From Sciscionella marina DSM 45152 (lineage in GTDB: Bacteria; Actinomycetota; Actinomycetes; Mycobacteriales; Pseudonocardiaceae), in NCBI RefSeq assembly GCF_000379465.1, contig NZ_KB905436.1, positions 1-64,000 on the forward strand: 64,000 nucleotides of DNA. Reading direction: 5' to 3'. Numbering within the stretch: position 1 is the first letter of the stretch; each line of letters begins with the position of its first letter. The position numbers and the translations under genes are program-made. Below, piece by piece: positions 15,798 to 24,072 of this stretch. Below the pieces are notes generated by a model, which saw only the letters and a list, made by a program, of their open reading frames with translations, did no database searches and was not told where the DNA came from.

Positions 15798-17288
15798 GTG
15801 GACGACCCGCAGGCAGGACCGGGCGCGGACGACTTCCCGACCTCGGCGACCCGGATCACCCTGAATGGACTCGGCATGCGCTGCGCGGACGTGGTGCGCA
15901 TCGCCCGCTCGCAGGCCTCGGTCGAGCTGGCCGAGGACGCGATCGACCGGGCCCGCGAGGCCAGCGAGATCGCCGAGCGGACCGGGGCGGAACGCGCGGT
16001 CTACGGGCGGACCACCGGCGTCGGGGCGAACCGCGATCACATCGTGGACAGCGGTTCCGCCGTCGAGCACGGGCTGCGCCTGCTGCGCAGTCACGCCGGG
16101 GGAACCGGCGAACCGCGCAGCCCCGAATCGGTGCGCGCCTGCATGGCGATCCGGCTCAACCAGCTGGCCGCGGGCGGCAGCGGGGTGCACCCCAGGGTGC
16201 TGCGCGCCCTGTCCAGCGCGCTCGGGGTCGGGGCGCTGCCCACGGTGCACACCCGCGGGGCCATCGGCACCGGAGACCTCACCGCGCTCGCCGAGATCGG
16301 GCTGACCCTGGCAGGCGAAAATCCGTGGTCGATCGGGGGCATCCCGCCGATCGTGATCAATCCCGGCGACGCGCTCGCGTTCATCAGCAGCAATGCGGCC
16401 ACCCTCGCCTCGGTCACCCTCGCCTGGCACGACCTGCGCAGGCTGCTGCGGGCCAGCCATGTGGTGACCGCGCTGTCCTTCCTCGCGCTCGGCGGCTCCC
16501 CGGAGGCCTACGCGGCCGAGGTGCACGCCGCGCGCCCGCATCCCGGTTCGGTCGAATGCGCGGCCGCCATGCGCCGGGTACTCGGCCTCGATGAGCACCC
16601 GGTCAGCGGGCGGCGGCTGCAGGACCCGTTCGGGCTGCGTGCCTTCCCGCAGGTGCAGGGTCCTGCGCTGGAGGCGATCGACGCGCTGGAATCGGTGCTG
16701 GCCATCGACATCAACGCCGCGGCCGAGAACCCGCTCATCTCCAGGGAAACCGGAACCGTGTTCCACCATGGGCACTTCTCCACCGCGCATCTGGCCCTCG
16801 CACTGGACCGGGTGCGCGCCGCGCTGCACCATGTCGCCGAACTCTCCGCGACCCGGCTCGGCGATCTGGTCGAACCCGAGCAGACCGGGCTACCCGCTTT
16901 CCTGGCGAGCGGGCCATCGGGCAGTTCCGGGATCATGATCCTGGAGTACGTCACCCACGACGCACTCGCCGAACTGCGGCACGCCGCCGCCCCGGTCACC
17001 CTCGGCACCGCGGTGATCTCCCGCGGTCTCGAGGACCACGCCAGTTTCACCACCGAGGCCGCGCGCAGCACGACGACCGCGATCGACGCCTATCGCACGA
17101 TGCTCGCCTGCGAACTGCTCGCCGCGGTGCGCGCCCTGTGGCTGGCCGATGCCCAGCTGCCCGATGTCCCAGCGGGGCGCGCCTATGCAATGGCCCGCGA
17201 CACGATCGCCCTCACCGCGCCCGATCACCAGCTCACCGGTGAGATCGCGCGCGCGAGCACGGTCATCGACCGGCTCGCCGACTACTGA
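15798..17288 (+). CDS. Aromatic amino acid lyase homologue 1, MIO motif degenerate
   Basis: 496 residues, the length of HutH. GTG 15798 follows AAGGAGG by 5 bases. The HAL/PAL fold is recognisable: Y69-G-R-T-T-G-V-G (catalytic Tyr loop), Q-D-P-F-G-L-R-A-F-P-Q-V-Q and A-A-A-E-N-P-L-I. In active lyases the electrophile arises from A-S-G within G-S-V-G-A-S-G-D-L-A. Here residues 154-161 read G-A-I-G-T-G-D-L, one residue shorter and without Ser, so MIO cannot form in the usual way. The segment corresponding to L-I-N-G-T-Q is also altered (F-I-S-S-N-A). It is followed by a second degenerate homologue after 10 bp. Ordinary ammonia-lyase activity is doubtful. Confidence 0.85.
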   Translation: MDDPQAGPGADDFPTSATRITLNGLGMRCADVVRIARSQASVELAEDAIDRAREASEIAERTGAERAVYGRTTGVGANRDHIVDSGSAVEHGLRLLRSHAGGTGEPRSPESVRACMAIRLNQLAAGGSGVHPRVLRALSSALGVGALPTVHTRGAIGTGDLTALAEIGLTLAGENPWSIGGIPPIVINPGDALAFISSNAATLASVTLAWHDLRRLLRASHVVTALSFLALGGSPEAYAAEVHAARPHPGSVECAAAMRRVLGLDEHPVSGRRLQDPFGLRAFPQVQGPALEAIDALESVLAIDINAAAENPLISRETGTVFHHGHFSTAHLALALDRVRAALHHVAELSATRLGDLVEPEQTGLPAFLASGPSGSSGIMILEYVTHDALAELRHAAAPVTLGTAVISRGLEDHASFTTEAARSTTTAIDAYRTMLACELLAAVRALWLADAQLPDVPAGRAYAMARDTIALTAPDHQLTGEIARASTVIDRLADY

Positions 17289-17298
17289 AAGGCAGGCA

Positions 17299-18840
17299 AT
17301 GTTCGCGAACGAGATCTCCTCGGTGGCGCTCGGGGAGAAACCGGTGACGATCACGGAATTCGTGGCGGTGGCCCGGTATCATGCCCGGGTCGAGTTCACC
17401 GAGTCCTATGTGGACATAGTGCGCGCTTCCCGGGCGCTCATCGAACGGTTCCTCGCGGAGAACCGGTTGATCTACGGGGTGACGACCGGGTTCGGGGACA
17501 ATTTCACCGAGGTGATCGCTCCCGGGGACGCCGCGGAACTGCAGGCGAACATCGTGCGCTCGCACGCGGTCTCGGTCGGTGAACCACTGTCCGGGGAAGT
17601 GGTGCGGGCGATCTGGCTGATGGAACTGATCGGGCTCGGCAAGGGGTATTCCGGGACCGGGCCGGACACCCTGGAGCTGATCCGCACCCTGCTCAACGCG
17701 GACGTGATCCCGTACGTTCCCGGTGAGGGCTCGGTGGGTTATCTCGGCCCCGAGGCACACATGGCGCTGTTGCTGATCGGCGAGGGAAGGGCGTGGCTCG
17801 GTGGGGAACTGCTGGACGGCGCCGAGGTGCTGCGCCGGGTGGGTGCGCGGCCGATCCGGTTCGGCTGCAAGGAAGGACTGAGCCTGACCAACGGAACCCA
17901 TTCGGTGACCGCGATCGGTGTGCTCGCCGCGCACGATGCGAGCCTCGCCGGACAGACCGCGGACATCGCCGCCGGGCTGAGCCTGCAGGCACTCAAGGGC
18001 ACGGTTCGCGCGCTCGATCCCCGGCTGCACGCGGTGAAACGGCATCCGGAACAGGCCGGTGTCGCGGCCAATCTGCGCCGGATCACCGAGAACAGCCCGC
18101 TGAGCGAGGAATTCCTGGACTACCGCCTGCAGGACACCTACAGCCTGCGTGGCATCCCGCAGATGCACGGCGGCGCGAAACGGGCGCTGAACCAGGCCTG
18201 GACCGTGGTCGAGGAGGAACTGGACTCGGTCGGGGACAACCCGATCATCGTGCCCGAGGACGGGGACGGCATCGCGCTCATGGGCGCGAACTTCGACAGC
18301 ACCTATGTCGGTATCCAGTCCGATGCCATGGCGAATGCGCTGACCGTGCTCGCGAAGATCGCCGAACGGCGAACCGACCGGATGGTCAACAGCAACTTCA
18401 GCGAACTGCCCGCCTTCCTCGCCCCGAATCCCGGGCTGCACAACGGGTTCATGATCGCCCAGTACACCTCGGCCGCGCTGAGCATGGACCTGCAGGGGAT
18501 GGCCGGTCCCGCATCCGCGCGCACCGTGCCGACCTCGGCCAACCAGGAGGACCCGGTCAGCAACGCCTATTCCGCGGCGCTCACCGCCTACCGCGCGGCC
18601 GGGAAACTCGGCTATATCCTCGCGATCGAGCTGCTGTGCGCGGCGCAGGCCTTCGACCTGCTCGCCCCGCGCAGGCCCTCTCCGGTCAGCGAGGCGGTCA
18701 AGGAACTGATCCGCTCCGCGGCCCCCGAGGTCACCGGGGACCGGGCGTTCCACGGGGACATCGAGGCGATCCGGGAATTCGTGCGCCACGGCAAGGTGTT
18801 GCGCACCGTGGAGGCGCGGACCGGCCCGCTGGAATGCTGA
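17299..18840 (+). CDS. Aromatic amino acid lyase homologue 2, MIO motif replaced
   Basis: 513 residues. Most HAL landmarks are intact: Y59-G-V-T-T-G-F-G-D, R-S-H-A-V-S-V-G-E-P-L, S-L-T-N-G-T-H, Q-D-T-Y-S-L-R-G-I-P-Q and D-N-P-I-I. At the prosthetic-group site, residues 144-154 read G-S-V-G-Y-L-G-P-E-A-H, so Ala-Ser-Gly is Tyr-Leu-Gly and the following loop is shortened. MIO formation is therefore not expected. It is co-transcribed with homologue 1 (10-bp gap). The two may form a hetero-oligomer in which one subunit complements the other, or may have adopted a non-lyase role. Catalytic function is unproven. Confidence 0.88.
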   Translation: MFANEISSVALGEKPVTITEFVAVARYHARVEFTESYVDIVRASRALIERFLAENRLIYGVTTGFGDNFTEVIAPGDAAELQANIVRSHAVSVGEPLSGEVVRAIWLMELIGLGKGYSGTGPDTLELIRTLLNADVIPYVPGEGSVGYLGPEAHMALLLIGEGRAWLGGELLDGAEVLRRVGARPIRFGCKEGLSLTNGTHSVTAIGVLAAHDASLAGQTADIAAGLSLQALKGTVRALDPRLHAVKRHPEQAGVAANLRRITENSPLSEEFLDYRLQDTYSLRGIPQMHGGAKRALNQAWTVVEEELDSVGDNPIIVPEDGDGIALMGANFDSTYVGIQSDAMANALTVLAKIAERRTDRMVNSNFSELPAFLAPNPGLHNGFMIAQYTSAALSMDLQGMAGPASARTVPTSANQEDPVSNAYSAALTAYRAAGKLGYILAIELLCAAQAFDLLAPRRPSPVSEAVKELIRSAAPEVTGDRAFHGDIEAIREFVRHGKVLRTVEARTGPLEC

Positions 18841-18901
18841 GCACCCGGCGCACGATGTTCGCGGCGACGTGGCGGTCCCGGTAAGCGTGCACCGGCGCCG
18901 T

Positions 18902-19639
18902 TCACCAGCTCAGCCAGCTCGACCGTGACCCGGCCACCGGCACCCGGTCCCGCAGGAACCGCACTCCCAGCGGTATCAGGACAACGCAGAGCGTGCCTGC
19001 CCCGACCAGGTCCGCCACCTCGCTCTCCTTGAGCACCCCACCCCAGATGGTCCAGGTGTAGAACCACAACAACACCCGCGCCGTGCCGAGAATCCCGGTG
19101 TTCCAGGCGGCGAGGCCGAGCAGCAGCGCTCCGGGGTACTGCAGGAAATGCGCCAGGGTAGCCAGATTCCATGGACCGTACGAGATGTCGACGTAGTGCT
19201 GCGCGATGGTGTTCGTCGCCGCATCCAGCCCCTGGGCGCGCACGAGCATGAATGCGGTGTGATCCACCCCGGCACGGTAGAAGCGGGCGGCGAAGCTGAA
19301 CATCATCATCGCCACACCGAGCACCGCGAACCACGCCACCCACCCCGACCGCGAGGCGATCGGGCGGCCGAGCGCGTTCACGGCGGGCATCAGCAGCAAT
19401 GCGGCGAGAGCGAACACCGCGAACGCCGCGACCACGAATCCCGGATCGGCGGCATACGCGGCCAGCTCCTTGGGGAATGCGAAGGTCTGCCGATCGAACC
19501 AGGCCAATCGGGCATCGCCGAATCCGGCGGCATAGGGGACCAGATAACGCAACAACAACCCGGTGAACCAGACCAGCGGGGCGATCAGCAGCGCCACACC
19601 GCCGATCAGTCGTGCGGGCCGAGACAAGACGATTCCCAT
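18902..19639 (-). CDS. Multi-pass membrane protein of unknown function
   Basis: 245 residues with about six hydrophobic helices: I-G-G-V-A-L-L-I-A-P-L-V-W near the start, F-V-V-A-A-F-A-V-F-A-L-A-A-L-L-L, W-V-A-W-F-A-V-L-G-V-A, and later F-L-Q-Y-P-G-A-L-L-L-G-L. A conserved-looking loop contains Y-V-D-I-S-Y-G-P-W-N. I do not recognise a family. It shares its strand with the dedA gene 16 bp upstream and may be co-transcribed with it. A start at ATG 19639 places the first basic residues inside the cytoplasm. Confidence 0.75.
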   Translation of the reverse strand: MGIVLSRPARLIGGVALLIAPLVWFTGLLLRYLVPYAAGFGDARLAWFDRQTFAFPKELAAYAADPGFVVAAFAVFALAALLLMPAVNALGRPIASRSGWVAWFAVLGVAMMMFSFAARFYRAGVDHTAFMLVRAQGLDAATNTIAQHYVDISYGPWNLATLAHFLQYPGALLLGLAAWNTGILGTARVLLWFYTWTIWGGVLKESEVADLVGAGTLCVVLIPLGVRFLRDRVPVAGSRSSWLSW

Positions 19640-19655
19640 TCGCCTGCTTCCTGTA

Positions 19656-20315
19656 CTAGTCGCGGTTGAGAGGTCCGGTCGACCGATCGTTCCCGGATAC
19701 GTTTTCCCGCTCGACCAGCTTTCCCATCCGGTGCTTGACGAACAGTCCGATCGCCAGCCCGCTGAGCACCACGAGAATCAGTCCGAGATAGGAGAACCGG
19801 GACAGCCACGTCTCGGCCACCATTCCCACGTAATAGAGCAGATATGCCGTTCCGCTCGCCCAGACGATTCCGCCGAGGGCATTGGCGGCGAGAAAACGCA
19901 GGTAGGGCATCCGCAACGACCCGGCCAACGGACCGGCGAAGATACGCAGAACCAGGATGAAACGGCCGAAGAACACCGCCCACACACCGTATTTGGTGAA
20001 GATCCGCTCAGCGAAGGCCACGTGCTTCGGCCCGAAATGTCTCGGGAATTTCCGTCCCAGCCAGCCGAAAAGCGTTCCGCCGTACCGATGCCCGATCGCG
20101 AATCCGATCGAATCCCCGATGATCGCCCCTGCGCTGCCGCATATCGCTATCCACAGCGGGGATACCGCCAGCTCGTGACGGGAGGACAGCAGCGCCGCAG
20201 AAACCAGCGTGATCTCGCCCGGAATGGGGATTCCGAGGCTTTCGATCATGATGATCACCCCGACGATGACATAAACCGCCACCGGCGGGATCGCCTGCAA
20301 CAGCTGCTCGACCAC
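19656..20315 (-). CDS. DedA-family membrane protein
   Basis: 219 residues. DedA/SNARE-associated signatures are present: I-E-S-L-G-I-P-I-P-G-E near the N-terminus, G-D-S-I-G-F-A-I-G-H-R-Y-G, and F-F-G-R-F-I-L-V-L-R-I-F-A-G-P-L-A-G. DedA proteins are proton-coupled lipid (undecaprenyl phosphate or phospholipid) translocases supporting envelope homeostasis. ATG 20315 is 43 bp from a perfect 28-bp palindrome that also faces the two-component system. It is possibly a target of that system. Confidence 0.9.
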   Translation of the reverse strand: MVEQLLQAIPPVAVYVIVGVIIMIESLGIPIPGEITLVSAALLSSRHELAVSPLWIAICGSAGAIIGDSIGFAIGHRYGGTLFGWLGRKFPRHFGPKHVAFAERIFTKYGVWAVFFGRFILVLRIFAGPLAGSLRMPYLRFLAANALGGIVWASGTAYLLYYVGMVAETWLSRFSYLGLILVVLSGLAIGLFVKHRMGKLVERENVSGNDRSTGPLNRD

Positions 20316-20357
20316 GGCAGTGTCCTTTCGACCGGTCCGGAAGTGCCCCAGGCTAGG

Positions 20358-20385
20358 CGGCTGATGTGCCGCGGCACATCAGCCG
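20358..20385. promoter_or_regulatory. Perfect 28-bp palindrome between dedA and the two-component genes
   Basis: Arms CGGCTGATGTGCCG and CGGCACATCAGCCG are exact reverse complements without spacer. The position, upstream of dedA on one strand and of the kinase/regulator pair on the other, suits an operator for the encoded LuxR-type response regulator. As RNA it would also make a very stable hairpin. Confidence 0.6.
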
Positions 20386-20512
20386 AAAGGAAGTGGCCAT
20401 CCACCCCGAAAGTCAGGGGTACGAGGTGCCCATCGGCGCTGAACCACGTGGCACGGCCCCATGGACCTTGCTGTCTACCGTGGAACCGCTGCTCCTGTGG
20501 CACGATGAACCG

Positions 20513-21661
20513 GTGAGACGCGCACGGGTGGTGTTCGACATTGCGCTGGCATTGTTGGCAGCCGGGGCCGTGCTGATCGAACAGCTCTTCTGGGCGCGCG
20601 CCGGATTCGCCCTCCCCACGGCATCGCTGACGGCCGTTTCGGTATCGACCGCGTGCGGCGTACTGCTGACCCGGCGAGCGCGGCAGCTGGCCACCGGCCC
20701 CGCGCTGGCCGCGGTGTTGCTCCTGGCCACGGAACAGACCGGCGGTCCACGCCTGTTGTGTACGGTGACCGCGGTGTGCGCCTTCCTCGCCTGGCGGGCC
20801 AGTACCGGTGGATCGCGTCCGGTCACCCCCGCCTGGTTCCTCGGCGCCGCGCTCAGCGCGGCACTGGTGGCGATGGTGGTCGCCATGGACCCGGCCGCCG
20901 CGCTTTCCCCACTGATCATCACGGTCTTGTTCGCCATGCTGCCGTTCGCGGCCGGCCGGTCTTACGCGCAACAACGTGCCCTGGTCACGGCCAACGCCGA
21001 GCGGGTGCGCCAGCTCGAGCACGAACAAGAGATGATCGCCGAACAGAGCCGGTTGCGTGAACGGGCGCGCCTGGCCGCCGATATGCACGACTCGCTCGGC
21101 CACGAACTCAGCCTGATAGCACTGCGCGCGGGTGCGCTCCAGTTGACTCCGGGGCTCACCCCTCCCGTCGCCGCCGCGGTCGCGGAACTGCGGACCGGAA
21201 TCGCCACGGCGACCGAGCATCTCGCCGAATCGATCACGCTGCTGCGCACCGGGGAAGACCGCGGGCGCGACGCGGAACCCATCACCGGTCTCGTCGACCG
21301 GGCACGCGCCGCGGGCATGAGCATCACCCTCACCACGACCGGCCCTGCCCCGCGCGCCGCGACCGCGGACACCGTTCACCGAGTCGTCCAAGAAGGCCTG
21401 ACCAATGCCGCCAAACACGCCCCGGGCGCGCCGGTCACCGTCGTCGTCGACCACGGGAGGACCAGCCTGACCGTCGAGGTGCGCAACGGCCCGCCCGGTG
21501 CACGAGCTCATGCCCCTTCGTCGACGGGACACGGCCTCTCCGCGCTGACCGCGCGGATACATGGGATCGGCGGGCGGCTGGACGCGGGCCACACCGCGGG
21601 CGGATTCACGCTGACGGCCCACCTTCCCGCGAATGACACGACAGCGGAGGAGCGGACGTGA
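20513..21661 (+). CDS. Sensor histidine kinase (HisKA_3 type)
   Basis: About 382 residues from GTG 20513; upstream in-frame codons back to 20366 do not look coding and run into the palindrome. Four to five membrane helices occupy ~8-160. The dimerization/phosphorylation box is R-L-A-A-D-M-H-D-S-L-G-H-E-L, the ATPase N-box V-V-Q-E-G-L-T-N-A-A-K-H and the G-box G-H-G-L-S-A-L. It belongs to the NarL-partner kinase class. GTGA overlap with the response regulator gene shows tight coupling. The signal is unknown, probably envelope-related given dedA. Confidence 0.9.
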   Translation: MRRARVVFDIALALLAAGAVLIEQLFWARAGFALPTASLTAVSVSTACGVLLTRRARQLATGPALAAVLLLATEQTGGPRLLCTVTAVCAFLAWRASTGGSRPVTPAWFLGAALSAALVAMVVAMDPAAALSPLIITVLFAMLPFAAGRSYAQQRALVTANAERVRQLEHEQEMIAEQSRLRERARLAADMHDSLGHELSLIALRAGALQLTPGLTPPVAAAVAELRTGIATATEHLAESITLLRTGEDRGRDAEPITGLVDRARAAGMSITLTTTGPAPRAATADTVHRVVQEGLTNAAKHAPGAPVTVVVDHGRTSLTVEVRNGPPGARAHAPSSTGHGLSALTARIHGIGGRLDAGHTAGGFTLTAHLPANDTTAEERT

Positions 21662-22338
21662 TAAGCATCCTGCTCGCCGACGACGAGGCGATGATCCGCG
21701 CCGGTATCGCCGCGATCCTGGCCCACGATCCCCGGCTGGAGGTGATCGCGGAAAGCGAGGACGGGCATCAGGCCGTCGAGGCCGCGCAGAACCGGCGCCC
21801 CGACGTCGCCCTGCTCGACATCCGCATGCCCGGTCTCGACGGGCTGGCCGCCACGGCGGAGATCACCCGCACCGTGCCGGAAACCGCGGTCGTCATCCTC
21901 ACGACCTTCGGCGAGGAAGCCAACATACTGGCGGCCCTCGGCGCGGGAGCACACGGATTCCTGCTGAAATCCGGCGATCCCCACGAATTGCTCACTGGAG
22001 TGCACGCCGTCGCCGAGGGCGCGAGTTACCTGTCCCCGCCTATCGCCCATCGTCTGATCACCCACCTCGGGCCGCACCGCCTCGCCAGGACCGCGGCCGC
22101 CCGCTCTGCGCTGGATTCCCTCACCGCCCGCGAACGCGCCGTGCTCGGCCTGCTGGCAGCCGGACACTCCAACGCGCAGATCGCGGACCGGCTCCATCTC
22201 GCCGAAGGAACCGTCAAAGCGCACGTCAGCACCATCCTCACCCGCCTCGATGCCGACAACCGGGTTCAGGCGGCCCTCATCGCCTACGACGCCGGGCTCG
22301 TGGACAGCTCGCACCCGGGCACCGGCGACGATCACTGA
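21658..22338 (+). CDS. NarL/LuxR-type response regulator
   Basis: 226 residues. The receiver domain spans 1-120 with acidic D-D-E near residue 9, phosphoacceptor Asp in V-A-L-L-D-I-R-M-P-G and conserved Lys in F-L-L-K-S-G-D. The C-terminal LuxR HTH (~155-215) has L-T-A-R-E-R-A-V-L and A-E-G-T-V-K-A-H-V-S. It is partner of the overlapping kinase. The 28-bp palindrome before the pair is the most likely binding site and would give autoregulation plus control of dedA. Confidence 0.95.
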   Translation: MISILLADDEAMIRAGIAAILAHDPRLEVIAESEDGHQAVEAAQNRRPDVALLDIRMPGLDGLAATAEITRTVPETAVVILTTFGEEANILAALGAGAHGFLLKSGDPHELLTGVHAVAEGASYLSPPIAHRLITHLGPHRLARTAAARSALDSLTARERAVLGLLAAGHSNAQIADRLHLAEGTVKAHVSTILTRLDADNRVQAALIAYDAGLVDSSHPGTGDDH

Positions 22339-22371
22339 TCCCGGCCGACAACTGCCGGCCCCCGCGTGACT

Positions 22372-23306
22372 TCAGACCTCGACGAGGATTTTCCCGCGTA
22401 CCCCACCGGATTCCAGGCCGCGGTGCGCCTTCGCGATATCGGCGAGCGGATGCACCCGGTCCACCACCGGCACGATGATGCCGTTCTCGGCGAGCCGGGT
22501 CAGTTCGGCCAGATCCGCCTGATACGGGTTGCCGCTGAAGAACCGCACCCGCCGTTTGCCGAACGCCGTGGATCCCAGAATGTAGCCGATCGAGGGCAGG
22601 TGCCGCTCGGTATCGAACGTGATCGCGACCATCCGGCCACCCGGGAACCCCGCAGGTCGGTGCCGACGGTATCGAGGACCACGTCGAACTCGCCGAGCCC
22701 GGCCACCCCGGTCCTGCGGTAGTCGACGGCTTCCGCGGCGCCCAGCTCCCGGACGAGGTCGAGGTTGCACGCCCCGGCCAGCCCGGTCCCCCGCGCACTG
22801 GGCGCCGCGCCCAGCTGCACGGCGATACTGCCGACGCCACCGCTGGCCCCACGTACCAGCAACCGTTCCCCCGCGCGGAGTTTCGCCTTGTCCCGCAACA
22901 CGGTGACCGCGGTCGTTCCGACGGGCAGGGCGGCCGCGCGCACCAGGTCCAGCTCGCGCGGGGCATGGGCAACGCGATTCGCGAGCACGGCGAGGAATTC
23001 CGCGGCACTGCCCATCGTGCGGCCGAGCACTCCCCATACCCGATCCCCGGGGGCAAACCCGGAAACCCCCGATCCCACCGCCGTGATCTCTCCGGTGAAG
23101 TCGATCCTGGTCCGTTTCGGAAACCCTCGTTCCCACAATCCGGTGAGGATCTTGATCCGGCCCGACCGCGCGTGCAGCTCACCGCCGTTCACGCTCATCG
23201 CGGCCACCCGTACCAGGACCTGCCCCGGTCCGGCCCCGGGTTTCGGCACGTTCCCCACCTAGAGCACATCCGGCGTCCCGTATTCGTCGTACAGTGCGGC
23301 GCGCAT
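22372..23306 (-). pseudogene. Decayed NADPH:quinone oxidoreductase (zinc-type ADH superfamily)
   Basis: The intact ancestor would start at ATG 23306 with M-R-A-A-L-Y-D-E-Y-G-T-P-D-V-L, then meets TAG at 23259-23261. The frame continues with V-P-K-P-G-A-G-P-G-Q-V-L-V, the cofactor motif V-R-G-A-S-G-G-V-G-S and D-V-V-L-D-T-V-G-T-D-L-R-G. Near 22648-22651 (CCCC on the plus strand) the reading frame shifts, and the C-terminus resumes as F-P-G-G-R-M-V-A-I-T through G-K-I-L-V-E-V. One nonsense and one single-base frameshift make a true pseudogene likely. It is divergent from a tetR gene that probably once controlled it. Confidence 0.85.
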
Positions 23307-23391
23307 TCGCTTTCCCTTCCCATCGGTCGTTACGATCACGCTAACGCCGTAACCGGACGGCACCATCCACATAGCGCAGAGGTGAGAGAAG

Positions 23392-24072
23392 ATGCCCGCC
23401 CAGCACTCTCAGATGACCCAGCACTCTCAGATGACCCAGCAGTCTCGGATGACCGAGAACGAGCTGCGTGCCGACGCGCAGCGCAATCGGGACCGCATCC
23501 TCGAGGCCGCGAGCGAGGCGTTCGCGGCGCGCGGGCTCGACGTACCGCTGGCCGCCATCGCGCGGCGGGCCGGGGTCGGCGCGGCCACCCTCTACCGGCG
23601 GTTCCCCACCCGCGAGGCACTGGTCACCGAGGTCTTCTACGAACAGCTCGCCGAATGCGGCGCGGAGCTGGAACAGGCACTCGCCGATCCCGACCCCTGG
23701 CGCGGATTCCGCCAGGCACTGGAGAACGTGTGCGCGACCCAGGTCACCGATCGCGGATTCACCGCCGCCCTGCTGACCAGTTTCCCGAACGCGACCGAAT
23801 TCGAGGAACAACGCGTGCGCGCCGAGCAGATACTGGACGAACTGATGCGCCGCGCCAAGGAATCCGGCCGGCTGCGCCCGGAGTTCACCCGCTCCGACAT
23901 CACCCTGCTGCTCATGGCCAACAGCGGCCTCACCGCCGAGGAGCCCGAAGCGGCGATCGCGGCCTCACACCGGCTCGTCGCCTATCTCATGCAGGCCTTC
24001 CAGACCGGCTCCGGGGAACCGCTACCGCCGCCCGCGCCACTGGGCCTCTACAGTTTCGTCCGCGCCGGTTGA
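23392..24072 (+). CDS. TetR-family regulator with repeated N-terminal start codons
   Basis: 226 residues. Residues 4-21 repeat Q-H-S-Q-M-T three times with variation, encoded by an 18-bp tandem repeat. The HTH follows at ~30-75 (R-I-L-E-A-A-S-E-A-F, A-G-V-G-A-A-T-L-Y-R-R-F). The C-terminal domain is of the TetR_C_33/SbtR-like type. ATG 23392 follows GAGGTGAGAGAAG. In-frame ATG codons in each repeat unit are possible alternative starts. It is divergent from the decayed quinone reductase. The end overlaps the convergent hydrolase gene by 25 bp. Confidence 0.9.
   Translation: MPAQHSQMTQHSQMTQQSRMTENELRADAQRNRDRILEAASEAFAARGLDVPLAAIARRAGVGAATLYRRFPTREALVTEVFYEQLAECGAELEQALADPDPWRGFRQALENVCATQVTDRGFTAALLTSFPNATEFEEQRVRAEQILDELMRRAKESGRLRPEFTRSDITLLLMANSGLTAEEPEAAIAASHRLVAYLMQAFQTGSGEPLPPPAPLGLYSFVRAG
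23401..23454 (+). repeat. 18-bp tandem repeat in the tetR coding start
   Basis: Three consecutive units at 23401, 23419 and 23437. The first two are identical (CAGCACTCTCAGATGACC) and the third has two substitutions. Each unit is 6 codons and contains one in-frame ATG, so unit gain or loss keeps the frame and changes only the N-terminal tail length. Confidence 0.92.

Noticed and set aside
18841-18901. Small gene between the second lyase homologue and the membrane protein
   Set aside because: Only 61 bases with no start, ribosome site or conserved pattern.
20366-20512. Longer start for the histidine kinase
   Set aside because: It would start inside the 28-bp palindrome and add about 49 residues without similarity to kinase N-termini; GTG 20513 directly precedes the first membrane helix.
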